A stretch of DNA of 64,000 bases from Sphingomonas sp. PR090111-T3T-6A (GCF_000383095.1 NZ_AORL01000021.1:62001-126000); one strand, 5' to 3'; counted from the stretch's first letter, positions 9,486 to 18,499 are shown. Notes: generated by a model from the letters alone, not told the origin. Numbers and translations: made by a program.

Positions 9486-9531
9486 CTCTCGTTTCCACCG
9501 ACCCCATCGACCGCGAGGCACGCGGTGCAAT

Positions 9532-9545
9532 TTCTGCATGCAGAA
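9532..9545. promoter_or_regulatory. Perfect palindrome TTCTGCATGCAGAA, candidate operator
   Basis: A perfect 14-base palindrome between the divergent transporter and aldolase genes, about 47 bases before the transporter start chosen here. Its TGCATGCA core recurs at 9676-9683 and 14110-14117, both also in intergenic DNA of the aromatic island. Likely binding site of a dimeric regulator; which one (GntR, MarR or AraC of this island) is open. Confidence 0.45.
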
Positions 9546-9673
9546 TGGGAGGGCCAGAGTGCGTTGATCGAAGATATGCGGCCAGCGGGTTTGGGAGGCC
9601 TTATCAAATCGTCCGAATATCGCTGGCGGGCTTTCCGGTCGAGTTGACCCTGTCTCACGCTGCTGTCACTCAA

Positions 9674-9687
9674 ATTGCATGCAGAAT
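9674..9687. promoter_or_regulatory. Second TGCATGCA site over the aldolase start codon
   Basis: The sequence ATTGCATGCAGAAT carries the same core as the 9532 site with an imperfect left arm. It spans the ATG of the class II aldolase (9679-9681), so a bound protein would block the start of that gene. Together with the 9532 site it frames the divergent promoter region. Confidence 0.4.
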
Positions 9688-10437
9688 GAGCACGCACAAT
9701 CGCCATCGGGATGTGATCCGGATGAATGGGCCGCGCGGCAGGATCTTGCGGCGGCCTATCGGATGGTGGACCGTTTCTTCCCGACCACGGATGGCATCTA
9801 CAACCATCTGAGCCTGCGCGTTCCGGGGATGCCGCGGCATTTCCTGATCAAGCCCCACGCGCTGCTCTATCGCGAAGTGAAGGCCTCCAATCTCGTGCGG
9901 GTCGACATGGATGCGGATCTCGATGAGCGGGCCGGCGTGAATCGGCCGGGCTTCATCCTCCACAGTGGTGTCTTGAGGGCTCGTCCGGACGTCGAGTGCG
10001 TGGTCCACATGCATACGCAGCCCGGCATCGCCATGTCGGCTCATGGCGCGGGTCTGCGGATGATCTCGCAGGCGGCCATCCGCTTCTACAAGCGGATCGG
10101 TCATCACCCTTTCGAGGGAGTGACGGAGAAAGCCGAGGAGCGCGAGCGGCTCGCCGCGGCACTCGGCGAGAATCATGCGCTGTTCCTGCGCAATCACGGC
10201 ATCGTGATCGTGGGAGCAAGCGTGCGCGAAGCCTTTGAACGGACCCGCGATCTGATGACGGCGTGCGAGACCCAGCTCATGCTCGAGGCCGCGACCGACA
10301 ACATCATCGAGGTGCCCGACGATATCTGCGCGAGCACGGTCCGCCAGCTCGAGCTGCACGACCGTGGTCGCGGCAAAGCCGACTGGCCAGCCTGGCGCCG
10401 CCTCATGGACGAGGTCGCCCCCGGATATGCGGACTGA
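9679..10437 (+). CDS. Class II aldolase/adducin family protein
   Basis: A 252-residue class II aldolase/adducin-fold protein. Metal-binding histidines are in CVVHMHTQPGIAMSA and in FLRNHGIVIVG; the N-terminal half has GIYNHLSLRVPG and the C-terminal ALGENHALFLR. The family includes L-fuculose-phosphate aldolase and decarboxylase or lyase members acting on non-sugar substrates. No better ATG lies downstream before residue 29, so the start overlapping the palindrome is kept. The next gene, an aldehyde dehydrogenase, begins 30 bases later: a retro-aldol reaction releasing an aldehyde that is then oxidised is a sensible reading (inference). Confidence 0.83.
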   Translation: MQNEHAQSPSGCDPDEWAARQDLAAAYRMVDRFFPTTDGIYNHLSLRVPGMPRHFLIKPHALLYREVKASNLVRVDMDADLDERAGVNRPGFILHSGVLRARPDVECVVHMHTQPGIAMSAHGAGLRMISQAAIRFYKRIGHHPFEGVTEKAEERERLAAALGENHALFLRNHGIVIVGASVREAFERTRDLMTACETQLMLEAATDNIIEVPDDICASTVRQLELHDRGRGKADWPAWRRLMDEVAPGYAD

Positions 10438-10467
10438 ACGAGAGCACCGGGAATCTGGGAGAGCAGG

Positions 10468-11976
10468 ATGACCTCGATCATGTTGGAGAATGACCTCACG
10501 CATATTCCGGCGTCCGTGCGGCGCTGGCTCGACCGCGCTCCCGCCCATTTCATCGGTGGGGAATGGGTCGCGAGCAGGGGAAGCCTTCCCGTCGTGGAGC
10601 CGTCGAGCGGTCGGGAGATCGGTGCGATCGGGAAGGGCGGCGTCGAAGAGATCGACATGGCGGTGACGGCCGCCAGGGCCGCGCTCGTCGCGCCGGAATG
10701 GCGCGACGCGGGCCCGCTGGCCCGCGAGGCCGTGCTTCACCGCCTTGCCGCGCTGATCGAGGCGCGCGCGGACGATCTCGCTCTGCTCGATTGCATCGAC
10801 AACGGCATGCCCCTCTGGCTGGCGCGCGGCATCGATGTCGGCGGGACGGTCGATGTCTTCCGCTATTATGCGGGATGGCCGTCCAAGCTGGCCGGTCGCA
10901 CGGTCGAGGTGTCGGCGCCGCCGGGGATGGGCCGGTTCCGGGGCATGACCCGGCGCGAGCCGGTCGGGGTCGTCGCGGCGATCGTGCCATGGAACGTGCC
11001 GTTGATGATGGCCGCCTGGAAGCTCGCGCCCGCTCTCGCGGCAGGCTGCACGGTCGTCCTCAAGCCCTCGGAGGAAGCCTCGCTCTCGGCGCTGGCTCTG
11101 GCGGAGCTGGTTCAGGAGGCGGGGTTCCCGGCCGGAGTGGTCAATGTCGTCCCGGGTCTCGGCAGCGAGGCGGGCGATGCGCTTGTCCGTCATCCCGGCG
11201 TTGACAAGATCTCCTTCACGGGCTCGACCGCGACCGGCCGGGCCATTGCCCGGGAGGCCGGCGGGTCTCTAAAGAAGCTGACCCTTGAGCTTGGCGGCAA
11301 ATCGCCGACCATGCTGTTCGCCGATGCCGATCTCGATCGCGCGATCATCGGCGCCGCGAACGCGATCTTCCTCAATTCAGGCCAGGTCTGCGTCGCCGGC
11401 TCGAGGCTCTATGTCGAGGATGCGATCTACGATCAGGTGGTCGAGCGACTGCAGGCCCATATTCGCTCGATCCCGGTGGGCGCGGGCATGAGCGAGGGCG
11501 TCTTCATGGGGCCGCTGGTCAGCGCGCGGCAGCGCGAACGGGTCCGCTCCCATCTCGACGCGGCGCGGGCAGGCGGCCTCAGCGTGGATGCGGCGGCGGA
11601 TTATTCGGACACGTCGGGCTTCTATGTCGCGCCCACCCTCGTCACGGGCGCTCCCCACGATGCGCCGGTGACGCAGGAGGAGATATTCGGTCCGGTGCTC
11701 GGCATTTATCGCTTCTCGGACGAAGACGAACTCGTCGCGGCCGCGAACGGCACCGATTTCGGCCTGGCGGCCAGCTTGTGGACGCGGGACATCGATCGCG
11801 TCCACCGCATTTCGGACGCTCTCCAGTGCGGCAAGGTCACCGTCAATGCCGGCGGCTTTCCTTATCCGGGCCTGCCCGAGGGCGGCTACAAGGGCTCGGG
11901 CTTCGGGCGCGACCTTGGACCGGACGCCGTCGAGCAGTGCCTCCAGACCAAGACCCTTCTCATCCATGTATCGTGA
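10468..11976 (+). CDS. NAD(P)+-dependent aldehyde dehydrogenase
   Basis: A full 502-residue aldehyde dehydrogenase: Rossmann part with VAAIVPWNVPLMMAAWKLAP and KISFTGSTATGR, general base E274 in LTLELGGKSP, catalytic C308 in NSGQVCVAGSRLYV, and EEIFGPVLGIYRF. It is nearest in style to phenylacetaldehyde or benzaldehyde-type dehydrogenases, but specificity cannot be read off. In operon with the class II aldolase upstream and the DoxX gene 7 bases downstream. Cytosolic; would turn an aromatic aldehyde into the acid that feeds the gentisate or homogentisate branch (inference). Confidence 0.9.
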   Translation: MTSIMLENDLTHIPASVRRWLDRAPAHFIGGEWVASRGSLPVVEPSSGREIGAIGKGGVEEIDMAVTAARAALVAPEWRDAGPLAREAVLHRLAALIEARADDLALLDCIDNGMPLWLARGIDVGGTVDVFRYYAGWPSKLAGRTVEVSAPPGMGRFRGMTRREPVGVVAAIVPWNVPLMMAAWKLAPALAAGCTVVLKPSEEASLSALALAELVQEAGFPAGVVNVVPGLGSEAGDALVRHPGVDKISFTGSTATGRAIAREAGGSLKKLTLELGGKSPTMLFADADLDRAIIGAANAIFLNSGQVCVAGSRLYVEDAIYDQVVERLQAHIRSIPVGAGMSEGVFMGPLVSARQRERVRSHLDAARAGGLSVDAAADYSDTSGFYVAPTLVTGAPHDAPVTQEEIFGPVLGIYRFSDEDELVAAANGTDFGLAASLWTRDIDRVHRISDALQCGKVTVNAGGFPYPGLPEGGYKGSGFGRDLGPDAVEQCLQTKTLLIHVS

Positions 11977-11983
11977 GGCACCC

Positions 11984-12391
11984 ATGCGCGAAATGAACGA
12001 AGCAGCCCTTCCGGTTGGACGGGCCCTGATCGCTGCCCTTTTCCTCTGGAGCGGCTTTCGCAAACTCGGCCACCCTGCGGCGGTGATCGCCATGATCGGC
12101 CACAGCCTGCCCTTTCCCACGTTCGGCTTCGCGATCTCGCTCGCCTGTGAACTCGGTGCGGGGACCTTGCTGCTGCTCGGCTACAGGACGCGTTGGATGG
12201 CGGCCATCATCGCGATGTTCACCCTCGCAACCGCGCTGGCCTTCCATAATGACTTCGCCGATCGCGATGCGCTGACCAACTTCATGAAGAATATCGCCAT
12301 CCTCGGAGGGCTTTTCCACGTCTTCGTCGTTGGGGGCGGCCGTTTCTCGATGGATGCTCTAATTAGCCGTCCCCGTACGGCCGCCGCCTGA
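11984..12391 (+). CDS. DoxX family membrane protein
   Basis: A 135-residue protein with four hydrophobic helices: VGRALIAALFLWSGFRKLG, a second around FAISLACELGAGTLLLLGY, a third around AAIIAMFTLATALAF and a fourth near KNIAILGGLFHVFVV. DoxX/SURF4-fold proteins are integral membrane proteins often next to oxygenases or redox enzymes; their function here is unknown. It starts 7 bases after the aldehyde dehydrogenase and ends that operon. Confidence 0.8.
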   Translation: MREMNEAALPVGRALIAALFLWSGFRKLGHPAAVIAMIGHSLPFPTFGFAISLACELGAGTLLLLGYRTRWMAAIIAMFTLATALAFHNDFADRDALTNFMKNIAILGGLFHVFVVGGGRFSMDALISRPRTAAA

Positions 12392-12414
12392 GCCCGGTTC
12401 GTGATCGGGCGGAG

Positions 12415-13287
12415 ATGATCGACAGGACGCAGGGTGAAGGGATTTCCGCGATGCATCAGGAAGCGCCGATCTGGATCGTCACGGGCGATTATGGACGCGC
12501 GACGGTCAACGTGACGGATCGCGCGCTGGTCGAGCATGCGCACCAGCAATTCAACATGCTCTTCATGCTGGGCGGAGCAGATACTGTCTTCCGGTCGGGC
12601 AGTTGCGACCTGCTTCTCGATGCCTCGACCGTCATCCTCTTCAATCCCTGGGTGCCGCATCTCAAGCTCGCCAACGACGGCAAGCCGACGACGATCCTCT
12701 CCCTGGTCATCGAAGCGGAGTGGATCGACCGGGTGCTGGAGCGAAGGGGCCTTCGTGCCGGCCTTGTTTTTCCCCATGTCGTGGAAAGCATGAAGCCCTG
12801 TGTCCAGCGCGCGGCCGAGCGCCTCGCTGGCGCCATCTCGCGAGGTCTGCTCGACAATGGTGAGGACAGGGAGTTGCCCCTGATCGAGCTGATCGATGCC
12901 GTGGTGGCAGCCTATATCGTGCCCGAGACGGCAACCGTCACCGCGAGCGGGCGGCCGATCGATTTCCGGATCCGCAAGGCCATCGCCTATATCCACGACC
13001 ACGCGCTCGAAAATCCGCGGATTGAGGAGATCGCCCGGGTGGTCGGCCTCTCCCGGTCACGCTTTTTCGAGCAGTTTCGTAACTGCGTAGGCGTGTCGCC
13101 CCGACATTATGTGGATCATATCCGCATGCGGGCGGCGATGCACTGGTTGAGCGCGACCGAGCGCTCCCTTGTGGAAGTTGCGGATGAGCTTGGCTTTGGC
13201 GCCCACAGCAATTTCACCCGTTTCTTCGCGCAGCATATGGCGGTCTCGCCCAGCGAATATCGCCGCCAGACCCACAGCCTCGGATGA
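12415..13287 (+). CDS. AraC-family transcriptional regulator
   Basis: About 290 residues with an N-terminal cupin-like sensor domain (HAHQQFNMLFML, VILFNPWVPHLK) and two C-terminal helix-turn-helix motifs: ENPRIEEIARVVGLSRSRFFEQFRN and SLVEVADELGFGAHSNFTRFFAQ, ending VSPSEYRR. An ATG 12 codons in (12451) is an alternative start. It follows the aldolase/dehydrogenase/DoxX genes in the same direction by 23 bases and is a plausible activator of that operon. Convergent with the next hydrolase across nine bases. Confidence 0.88.
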   Translation: MIDRTQGEGISAMHQEAPIWIVTGDYGRATVNVTDRALVEHAHQQFNMLFMLGGADTVFRSGSCDLLLDASTVILFNPWVPHLKLANDGKPTTILSLVIEAEWIDRVLERRGLRAGLVFPHVVESMKPCVQRAAERLAGAISRGLLDNGEDRELPLIELIDAVVAAYIVPETATVTASGRPIDFRIRKAIAYIHDHALENPRIEEIARVVGLSRSRFFEQFRNCVGVSPRHYVDHIRMRAAMHWLSATERSLVEVADELGFGAHSNFTRFFAQHMAVSPSEYRRQTHSLG

Positions 13288-13296
13288 AAGGGGCGA

Positions 13297-14061
13297 TCAG
13301 CGGGCGAGCGCCGGATCGATGAAGGCGATCAAATGGCTCGCCAATATGAGCGGGCATTCGTCCATCGGATAATGACCGGCCTCGGGCATGACCACGAGAT
13401 GGGCATTGCGCAGCGAGGCAAGCCAGGTCGAACGGACCAGCTCTTCGGGAACGCCCCGGTCCTGCGCGCCGGCAACCACCAGGACCGGCTGCTCGACCGC
13501 CTGGGCGGCCGTCGCGAATTCGTCGCCCGCCCAGGATTCGAAGGTGTCGGCGAAGGCCTCGCGGTTGCTGACCGCAACCGAGCGTTCGGCAGCCCTCCGC
13601 AGCCAGGCGGCCGGGAGGCGCTGGCCCGTGGTCATGTCGAGAATGGCCTGCCGGACCGCGACGTCGTGCGCGGCCGCGCGGAAGAAGTCGAGGGTCGCCG
13701 GATCGAAAGGTGCCTTGCCAGCCCAGACCGGCGTGATCCCGATGATCCGTTCGACCCGCTGCCCGGCCATGAGCGCAACCCGGAGGGCGACCTTGCCGCC
13801 CATCGAGTGGCCCATCACCGTGAAGCTCTGCCAGCTGAACGTGTCGGCGACGGCCAGCACGTCCTCGGCCATTGTCGAGATGTCGAACGGCCCCTCCGAA
13901 GCTCGCCGCGAGCCGTAGCCGCGCATGTCGGGCAGGGCGATGCAGAAACGATCGGGATCGAAGCCCGCCAGCATTCCGTCGAAGGCTGCACTGTCGTTGA
14001 ACCAGCCATGGATCGCGATGATGCGGCGGGGGCCGTGTCCGTAAGTCCTGCAGCGCGCCAT
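13297..14061 (-). CDS. Alpha/beta hydrolase
   Basis: A 254-residue alpha/beta hydrolase: [15 protein letters not shown] (oxyanion loop), [11 protein letters not shown], nucleophile in [13 protein letters not shown], acid near [11 protein letters not shown] and histidine in [16 protein letters not shown] sits 6-10 bases before the ATG at 14061. The profile resembles carboxylesterases and meta-cleavage-type hydrolases. It is divergent from homogentisate dioxygenase and shares with it an intergenic region holding a TGCATGCA site, suggesting joint control. Confidence 0.85.
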   Translation of the reverse strand: MARCRTYGHGPRRIIAIHGWFNDSAAFDGMLAGFDPDRFCIALPDMRGYGSRRASEGPFDISTMAEDVLAVADTFSWQSFTVMGHSMGGKVALRVALMAGQRVERIIGITPVWAGKAPFDPATLDFFRAAAHDVAVRQAILDMTTGQRLPAAWLRRAAERSVAVSNREAFADTFESWAGDEFATAAQAVEQPVLVVAGAQDRGVPEELVRSTWLASLRNAHLVVMPEAGHYPMDECPLILASHLIAFIDPALAR

Positions 14062-14108
14062 ATGCTCTCCTGTCCGGTTTCGGCTGCGAGCTAGAGCGGG
14101 TGACGGGC

Positions 14109-14118
14109 CTGCATGCAA
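14109..14118. promoter_or_regulatory. TGCATGCA site between divergent hydrolase and hmgA
   Basis: CTGCATGCAA, the reverse complement of the core at 9676-9685, lies 48 bases before the hydrolase start and about 135 before hmgA. A weaker relative, CTGCATGCGG, is at 14222-14231, just ahead of the hmgA ribosome-binding site. Possible shared operator of the island. Confidence 0.4.
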
Positions 14119-14252
14119 TCCGCCCCCGGTGGATTGTCGGACTTCATGATAAGTCGCCGGAGCCGCTCATCAGGCCAATCGCGCGCGAGCTTGTAGAGAG
14201 ACCCGGAAGCTGGAGACGGCCGCTGCATGCGGTTGCCAAGGGAAGAGGAATG

Positions 14253-15548
14253 ATGAGCGCAATGGCGAACGCCACTTATGTTCCGGGCTTCGGGAACAAC
14301 GTGTCGACCGAAGCGATCCCAGGCGCGTTGCCGATCGGGCGCAATTCGCCGCAACGGCCGCCATTCGGCCTCTATGCCGAGCAGTTGTCCGGCACGGCCT
14401 TCACCGCGCCGCGCGGCGAGAACCGGCGCAGCTGGCTCTATCGACTGCGCCCGAGCGCAGACCATCGTCCTTTCGAGCCTTATGCCGGCGCGCCGCTCTT
14501 CAGGGCCGCGTCGCCTTCGGCACCGCTCGCGCCGAACCGCCTGCGCTGGGACCCGCGCGCGCTCCCCGTCGACCCGACCGACTTCGTCGATGGGATCGCG
14601 ACCATGCTCGGCAATGGCGCGCCCGAGCAGCTCGAAGGCGTCGCCTTCCACGTCTACGCGGCCAATCGCGACATGACGGATCGTGTGTTCGTGGACGCGG
14701 ACGGAGAGCTGCTCATCATCCCCGAGACGGGGCGGCTGACCCTGCTCACCGAACTCGGGCGCATCGATCTCGCGCCGGGGCAGATCGCTCTCATCCCGCG
14801 CGGCGTCCGCTTTCGGGTGCTGCTCCCCGACGGGGAGGCGAGGGGCTATCTCGCCGAGAATTATGGCGCTCTGTTCCGCTTGCCCGAACTCGGCCCGATC
14901 GGGTCCAACGGTCTCGCCAACGCCCGTGATTTCGAAACGCCCGTCGCCTGGTTCGAGGATCGCGACGTGGCAACCGAGGTGGTCCAGAAATATCTGGGAT
15001 CGCTCTGGAGCGCGACGCTTGATCATTCGCCGCTCGACGTCGTTGCCTGGCACGGGAATCTGGCGCCGTTCCGTTACGATCTCGCGCGCTTCAACACGAT
15101 CGGCACCGTCAGCTTCGATCATCCGGACCCGTCGATCTTCACCGTGCTGACGTCACCCTCCGACGTTCCGGGGCGGGCGAATGCCGACTTCGTCATCTTC
15201 CCGCCGCGCTGGATGGTGGCCGAGGATACGTTTCGTCCGCCCTGGTTCCATCGCAACGTGATGTCGGAGGCCATGGGCCTGATCCACGGGGCCTATGACG
15301 CCAAGGCGGGCGGCTTTGCTCCGGGCGGCATCAGCCTGCACAACCTGATGGCGGGCCACGGGCCGGACCTGGCCAGCTGGCAGGGCGCGACCGACGCGGA
15401 CCTTGAACCGCACAAGATCACCGCCACCATGGCCTTCATGGTCGAAAGCTGTTGGCCCTATCGCCCGACCTCCCACGCGCTCGCCAATGCCCAGCTCGAT
15501 TATGATGCCGTCTGGACGGGCTTCTCCAAGGCGCGGATCGCAGGATGA
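14253..15548 (+). CDS. hmgA: Homogentisate 1,2-dioxygenase
   Basis: A 431-residue protein matching the full length of homogentisate dioxygenase. [13 protein letters not shown] at the N-terminus, NRRSWLYR, and the Fe(II) site in [18 protein letters not shown] and [12 protein letters not shown] are diagnostic; H333, E339 and H369 correspond to human H335, E341 and H371. It opens homogentisate to maleylacetoacetate in tyrosine/phenylalanine catabolism. AGAGGA precedes two ATGs (14250, 14253); I use the second for spacing. Translationally coupled to fumarylacetoacetase by a 4-base overlap. Intact, so pyomelanin accumulation is not expected. Confidence 0.96.
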   Translation: MSAMANATYVPGFGNNVSTEAIPGALPIGRNSPQRPPFGLYAEQLSGTAFTAPRGENRRSWLYRLRPSADHRPFEPYAGAPLFRAASPSAPLAPNRLRWDPRALPVDPTDFVDGIATMLGNGAPEQLEGVAFHVYAANRDMTDRVFVDADGELLIIPETGRLTLLTELGRIDLAPGQIALIPRGVRFRVLLPDGEARGYLAENYGALFRLPELGPIGSNGLANARDFETPVAWFEDRDVATEVVQKYLGSLWSATLDHSPLDVVAWHGNLAPFRYDLARFNTIGTVSFDHPDPSIFTVLTSPSDVPGRANADFVIFPPRWMVAEDTFRPPWFHRNVMSEAMGLIHGAYDAKAGGFAPGGISLHNLMAGHGPDLASWQGATDADLEPHKITATMAFMVESCWPYRPTSHALANAQLDYDAVWTGFSKARIAG

Positions 15549-16906
15549 GCGCGATGATCGATGAAACGCATGACCCGCAGCGCCGCAGCTGGGTTGAGAG
15601 CGCCGACGGCCACGAGGATTTTCCGATCCAGAACCTGCCGCTCGGAATCTTCTCTCCTGACGACGAGGAGCCCCGGATCGGCACAGCCATCGGCGACCAT
15701 ATCCTGGATCTGCGGGCGATTTCGCACCTTCTGCCCGCGACCTTGGCGCGCGCGTTGTCCGGCCGGACGCTGAACGAGCTGCTCGAATATGCGCCCGCGG
15801 AGCGCCGGTCGCTCCGCCAGCGGCTCTCGATGCTCCTGTCCGATCGACGGCATGAAGCCTCGCTTCGTCCGCATCTCCACGAGGCCCGCCGCTGCTCGCT
15901 GCATGTGCCCGCGCGGATCGGCGACTACACGGATTTCTATGTCGGCATCCATCATGCCACCAATATCGGAAAGCTCCTGCGCCCCGACACGCCGCTCTTG
16001 CCCAACTATAAATGGATTCCGATCGGCTATCACGGTCGCGCGTCGTCCATCCGCGTCTCGGGGGATCGGGTTGTCCGGCCCGTCGGGCAGCGGCGCCTGC
16101 CGGACAGCGAGCGTCCCTTGTTCGGCCCGTCGACCCGGCTCGACTTCGAACTCGAGCTGGGGCTCTGGATCGGTTCCGGCAATCGCCTTGGCGAACCCGT
16201 CGCGATCGGGGATGCGCCCCGGCATATGGCAGGGCTGAGCCTTCTGAACGACTGGTCCGCCCGGGATTTTCAGGCCTGGGAATATCAGCCGCTGGGGCCT
16301 TTCCTGTCCAAGAATTTCCATACGACGATCTCGCCCTGGATCGTCACGATGGAAGCTCTCGCGCCATTTCGCACGCCGCAGGCACAGCGACCGGACGGCG
16401 ATCCCCATCCTCTTCCCTATTTGTGGGATGATGCCGACCAGGCGAACGGCGCCTTCGCGATCGAGCTGGAGGTCGGCATGCGCTCTCCGGAGATGCGCAA
16501 TCGGGGGCTTGCGCCACACAGGCTGAGCCTGAGCGATGCGCGAACCATGTACTGGACCGCCGCCCAGATGATCGCGCACCATACGGTGAACGGCTGCAAC
16601 CTGAACGCCGGGGACCTGCTCGGGACCGGAACGCTATCGGCCGCAAGCCCGACAGGGCTCGGCAGCCTGATGGAGATGACGCTCGCCGGAGGGGCGCCCA
16701 TCAGGCTGCCGACCGGGGAGGAGCGGTCCTTCCTGCAGGATGGCGATGAAATCTCGATCGGGGGGAAGGCGCGGGCGGATGGTTTCGTCCCGATCGGATT
16801 CGGGCCCTGTCGCGCCGAGGTGAGTGCTGCCAAGGTGGGCTTGTGGGAAGCCGTGAGCAGGGCAAACTCGCCGATGGATCATGCCGGCTCTCCGTCCTCC
16901 CTATAG
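15545..16906 (+). CDS. fahA: Fumarylacetoacetase
   Basis: A 453-residue full-length fumarylacetoacetase, which splits fumarylacetoacetate to fumarate and acetoacetate. The N-terminal SH3-like domain ([13 protein letters not shown]) precedes the catalytic domain with [19 protein letters not shown] (metal aspartate and general-base histidine), [11 protein letters not shown] (two metal glutamates), [20 protein letters not shown] and [10 protein letters not shown]. Overlaps hmgA by ATGA. The maleylacetoacetate isomerase expected between these two steps is missing here; the zeta GST at 2.0 kb is the only candidate in view. Confidence 0.95.
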   Translation: MSAMIDETHDPQRRSWVESADGHEDFPIQNLPLGIFSPDDEEPRIGTAIGDHILDLRAISHLLPATLARALSGRTLNELLEYAPAERRSLRQRLSMLLSDRRHEASLRPHLHEARRCSLHVPARIGDYTDFYVGIHHATNIGKLLRPDTPLLPNYKWIPIGYHGRASSIRVSGDRVVRPVGQRRLPDSERPLFGPSTRLDFELELGLWIGSGNRLGEPVAIGDAPRHMAGLSLLNDWSARDFQAWEYQPLGPFLSKNFHTTISPWIVTMEALAPFRTPQAQRPDGDPHPLPYLWDDADQANGAFAIELEVGMRSPEMRNRGLAPHRLSLSDARTMYWTAAQMIAHHTVNGCNLNAGDLLGTGTLSAASPTGLGSLMEMTLAGGAPIRLPTGEERSFLQDGDEISIGGKARADGFVPIGFGPCRAEVSAAKVGLWEAVSRANSPMDHAGSPSSL

Positions 16907-16964
16907 GGTTGCCGTCCGGGATCGCGTTGATCCGATCCCGGAGCGGAGCAAGGAGCGAGACAAT

Positions 16965-17402
16965 ATGAACCAGCCGCCCGATGGCATCTGTCTCCTTCTT
17001 CGAACGACCTTTCTGGCCATGGTCGATCGCGTCGAGCACGAGTTCGATGATCTGGGCCTGGCCCTTTCGCAGTGGCTCACGCTGAAACTCATCAATATCG
17101 GCACGATCTCCTGCATCGGGGACATCAACCGCGAACTGGGCCTCACCACCGGCGCCTCGACCAGGCTGGTCGATCAGCTCGAAAACAGGAATCTGATCGT
17201 CCGTAGGCGCGGGGGTGCCGACAGGCGGGTCGTGGAAATCATGCTGACCGATGAGGGGCAGCGAGTCATCGTTGCGATACAGCCCCGGCTCGCGGACCTC
17301 TGGGAGGAACAGCTATCCGATTTTGAGGAGGATGAGCGGGACACGTTGTTCGCGCTCCTGTCGCGACTGCGGGACGGGCTGAGGCGTCGCACCGACGGTT
17401 GA
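16965..17402 (+). CDS. MarR-family regulator
   Basis: A 145-residue winged-helix protein: ISCIGDINRELGLTTGASTRLVDQLENRNLI is the recognition helix region and RRRGGADRRVVEIMLTDEG the wing, followed by dimerisation helices. AAGGAG lies 9-14 bases before the ATG. It follows fumarylacetoacetase by 58 bases in the same direction. MarR proteins of catabolic loci usually release DNA on binding an aromatic acid or thioester; here homogentisate pathway control is likely, and palindromes upstream of hmgA could be its target. Confidence 0.87.
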   Translation: MNQPPDGICLLLRTTFLAMVDRVEHEFDDLGLALSQWLTLKLINIGTISCIGDINRELGLTTGASTRLVDQLENRNLIVRRRGGADRRVVEIMLTDEGQRVIVAIQPRLADLWEEQLSDFEEDERDTLFALLSRLRDGLRRRTDG

Positions 17403-17776
17403 GCGGAACCGATGCCAGCGAAGGCGCCAGGATCGAAGCCGGAATGGCGCACGCACGGGTCAGTCGCGCGCATGACGATCAGAAATGCGAAAATATCTTA
17501 CAAGTGTCTGAGAGCATGATATTCAATGCTGGCGCGCGGGTTGTTGCGATAGTATCCATTGGCGCGCTGTCATAGTGAACCGTCCGATTGTGCTGCTTTC
17601 GTTCTTGTTGAAGCCAGCACGCGAATTTAGATGGCGGCAGACTGAAAATGCTTCCGGATGTTGAAGCAGAGACGCAGGTCTTTTCAATTTTTCCCCGACG
17701 TTGACGCACTGTCTTCTCGCGCCTTTTTCGCGCCGATTTTCATTGCCGAAAATTACCTTGGGAAAGGAGTCGTTTC
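17403..17776 (+). other. 374-base intergenic region before the accessory cluster
   Basis: More AT-rich than its surroundings and without a convincing gene. It must hold the promoter of the downstream cysteine hydrolase, whose ribosome-binding site GGAAAGGAG ends 7 bases before its ATG. An 8-base TGGCGCGC occurs twice, about 30 bases apart near 17530 and 17560. No clear sigma-70 pair or operator was identified. Confidence 0.5.
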
Positions 17777-18436
17777 ATGTCGATCAAAGCCACTCCCGTG
17801 CCTGGCAAGACGCTGTTGACGCCGAACGATCACGCGCTCGTCCTGATCGATTTTCAGTCGCAGATGACGTTCGCGACGAAGTCAATCGACACGACGGTGC
17901 TGCGCAACAATGCCGCGCTGATTTCGCGCGCCGCCAAGGGTTTCAATGTCCCGGCCATCCTGACGACGGTCGCAACCAAGACTTTCTCCGGCCCGATGTA
18001 CAGCGAGATCACCGATGCGTTTCCGGGCCAGGCGATGCTGGAGCGCACCAGCATGAATACCTGGGAAGATGCCGGCGTGATCGAGGAGGTCAATCGGATT
18101 GGCAAGGACCGTCTCGTCTTTGCCGGCCTGTGGACCGGGGTCTGTATCGTGGGGCCGACGCTCTCGGCGCTCGATCAGGGCTTCGAGGTCTATGTGATCG
18201 CGGATGCCTGCGGCGACGTGACGGACGAGGCGCATGAACGCGCCATGGAGCGCATGATTCAGGCTGGCGTCCGTCCGATGACGTCCGTTCAGTATCTGCT
18301 GGAACTCCAGCGCGACTGGGCGCGCACCGAAAGCTATGGAATGACGACCGGCATCGCGCGGGATTATGCCGGCGCCTACGGTATCGGCATCACTTACGCC
18401 AAGGCGATGTTTGGCGGGTCCGAAGGCGGTCACTGA
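17777..18436 (+). CDS. Isochorismatase-like cysteine hydrolase (YcaC-type)
   Basis: A 219-residue isochorismatase-fold protein. The catalytic aspartate is in HALVLIDFQSQM, a lysine in ILTTVATKTFSGP, and the nucleophilic cysteine in VFAGLWTGVCIVGPTLSAL, followed by EVYVIADACGDVTDEAHERAMERMIQAG. The pattern fits YcaC-like amidases/hydrolases rather than true isochorismatase. First gene of the 17.8-24.2 kb cluster, with a strong ribosome-binding site; a terminator-like hairpin follows it, so it may be made in excess of the later genes. The substrate is not known. Confidence 0.85.
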   Translation: MSIKATPVPGKTLLTPNDHALVLIDFQSQMTFATKSIDTTVLRNNAALISRAAKGFNVPAILTTVATKTFSGPMYSEITDAFPGQAMLERTSMNTWEDAGVIEEVNRIGKDRLVFAGLWTGVCIVGPTLSALDQGFEVYVIADACGDVTDEAHERAMERMIQAGVRPMTSVQYLLELQRDWARTESYGMTTGIARDYAGAYGIGITYAKAMFGGSEGGH

Positions 18437-18446
18437 TCCGCTCCCC

Positions 18447-18474
18447 GGGGAGCGGTGGTCGCCGCTCCCCTTTT
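18447..18474 (+). terminator. Rho-independent terminator after the cysteine hydrolase
   Basis: GGGGAGCGG (18447-18455) pairs perfectly with CCGCTCCCC (18462-18470) across a six-base loop, followed by TTTT. The upstream bases also form a perfect 18-base palindrome (18438-18455) that would compete with this stem. Placed between the first and second genes of a collinear cluster, it probably reduces readthrough. Confidence 0.7.
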
Positions 18475-18499
18475 CATCAGGTGGAGGGGATGCCGCTCC

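Noticed and set aside
14253-15548. Pyomelanin phenotype through a broken hmgA
   Set aside because: hmgA is full length with all iron ligands and coupled to fahA.
17479-17709. 76-codon minus-strand frame in the intergenic region
   Set aside because: No ribosome-binding site, no recognisable domain, and odd composition.
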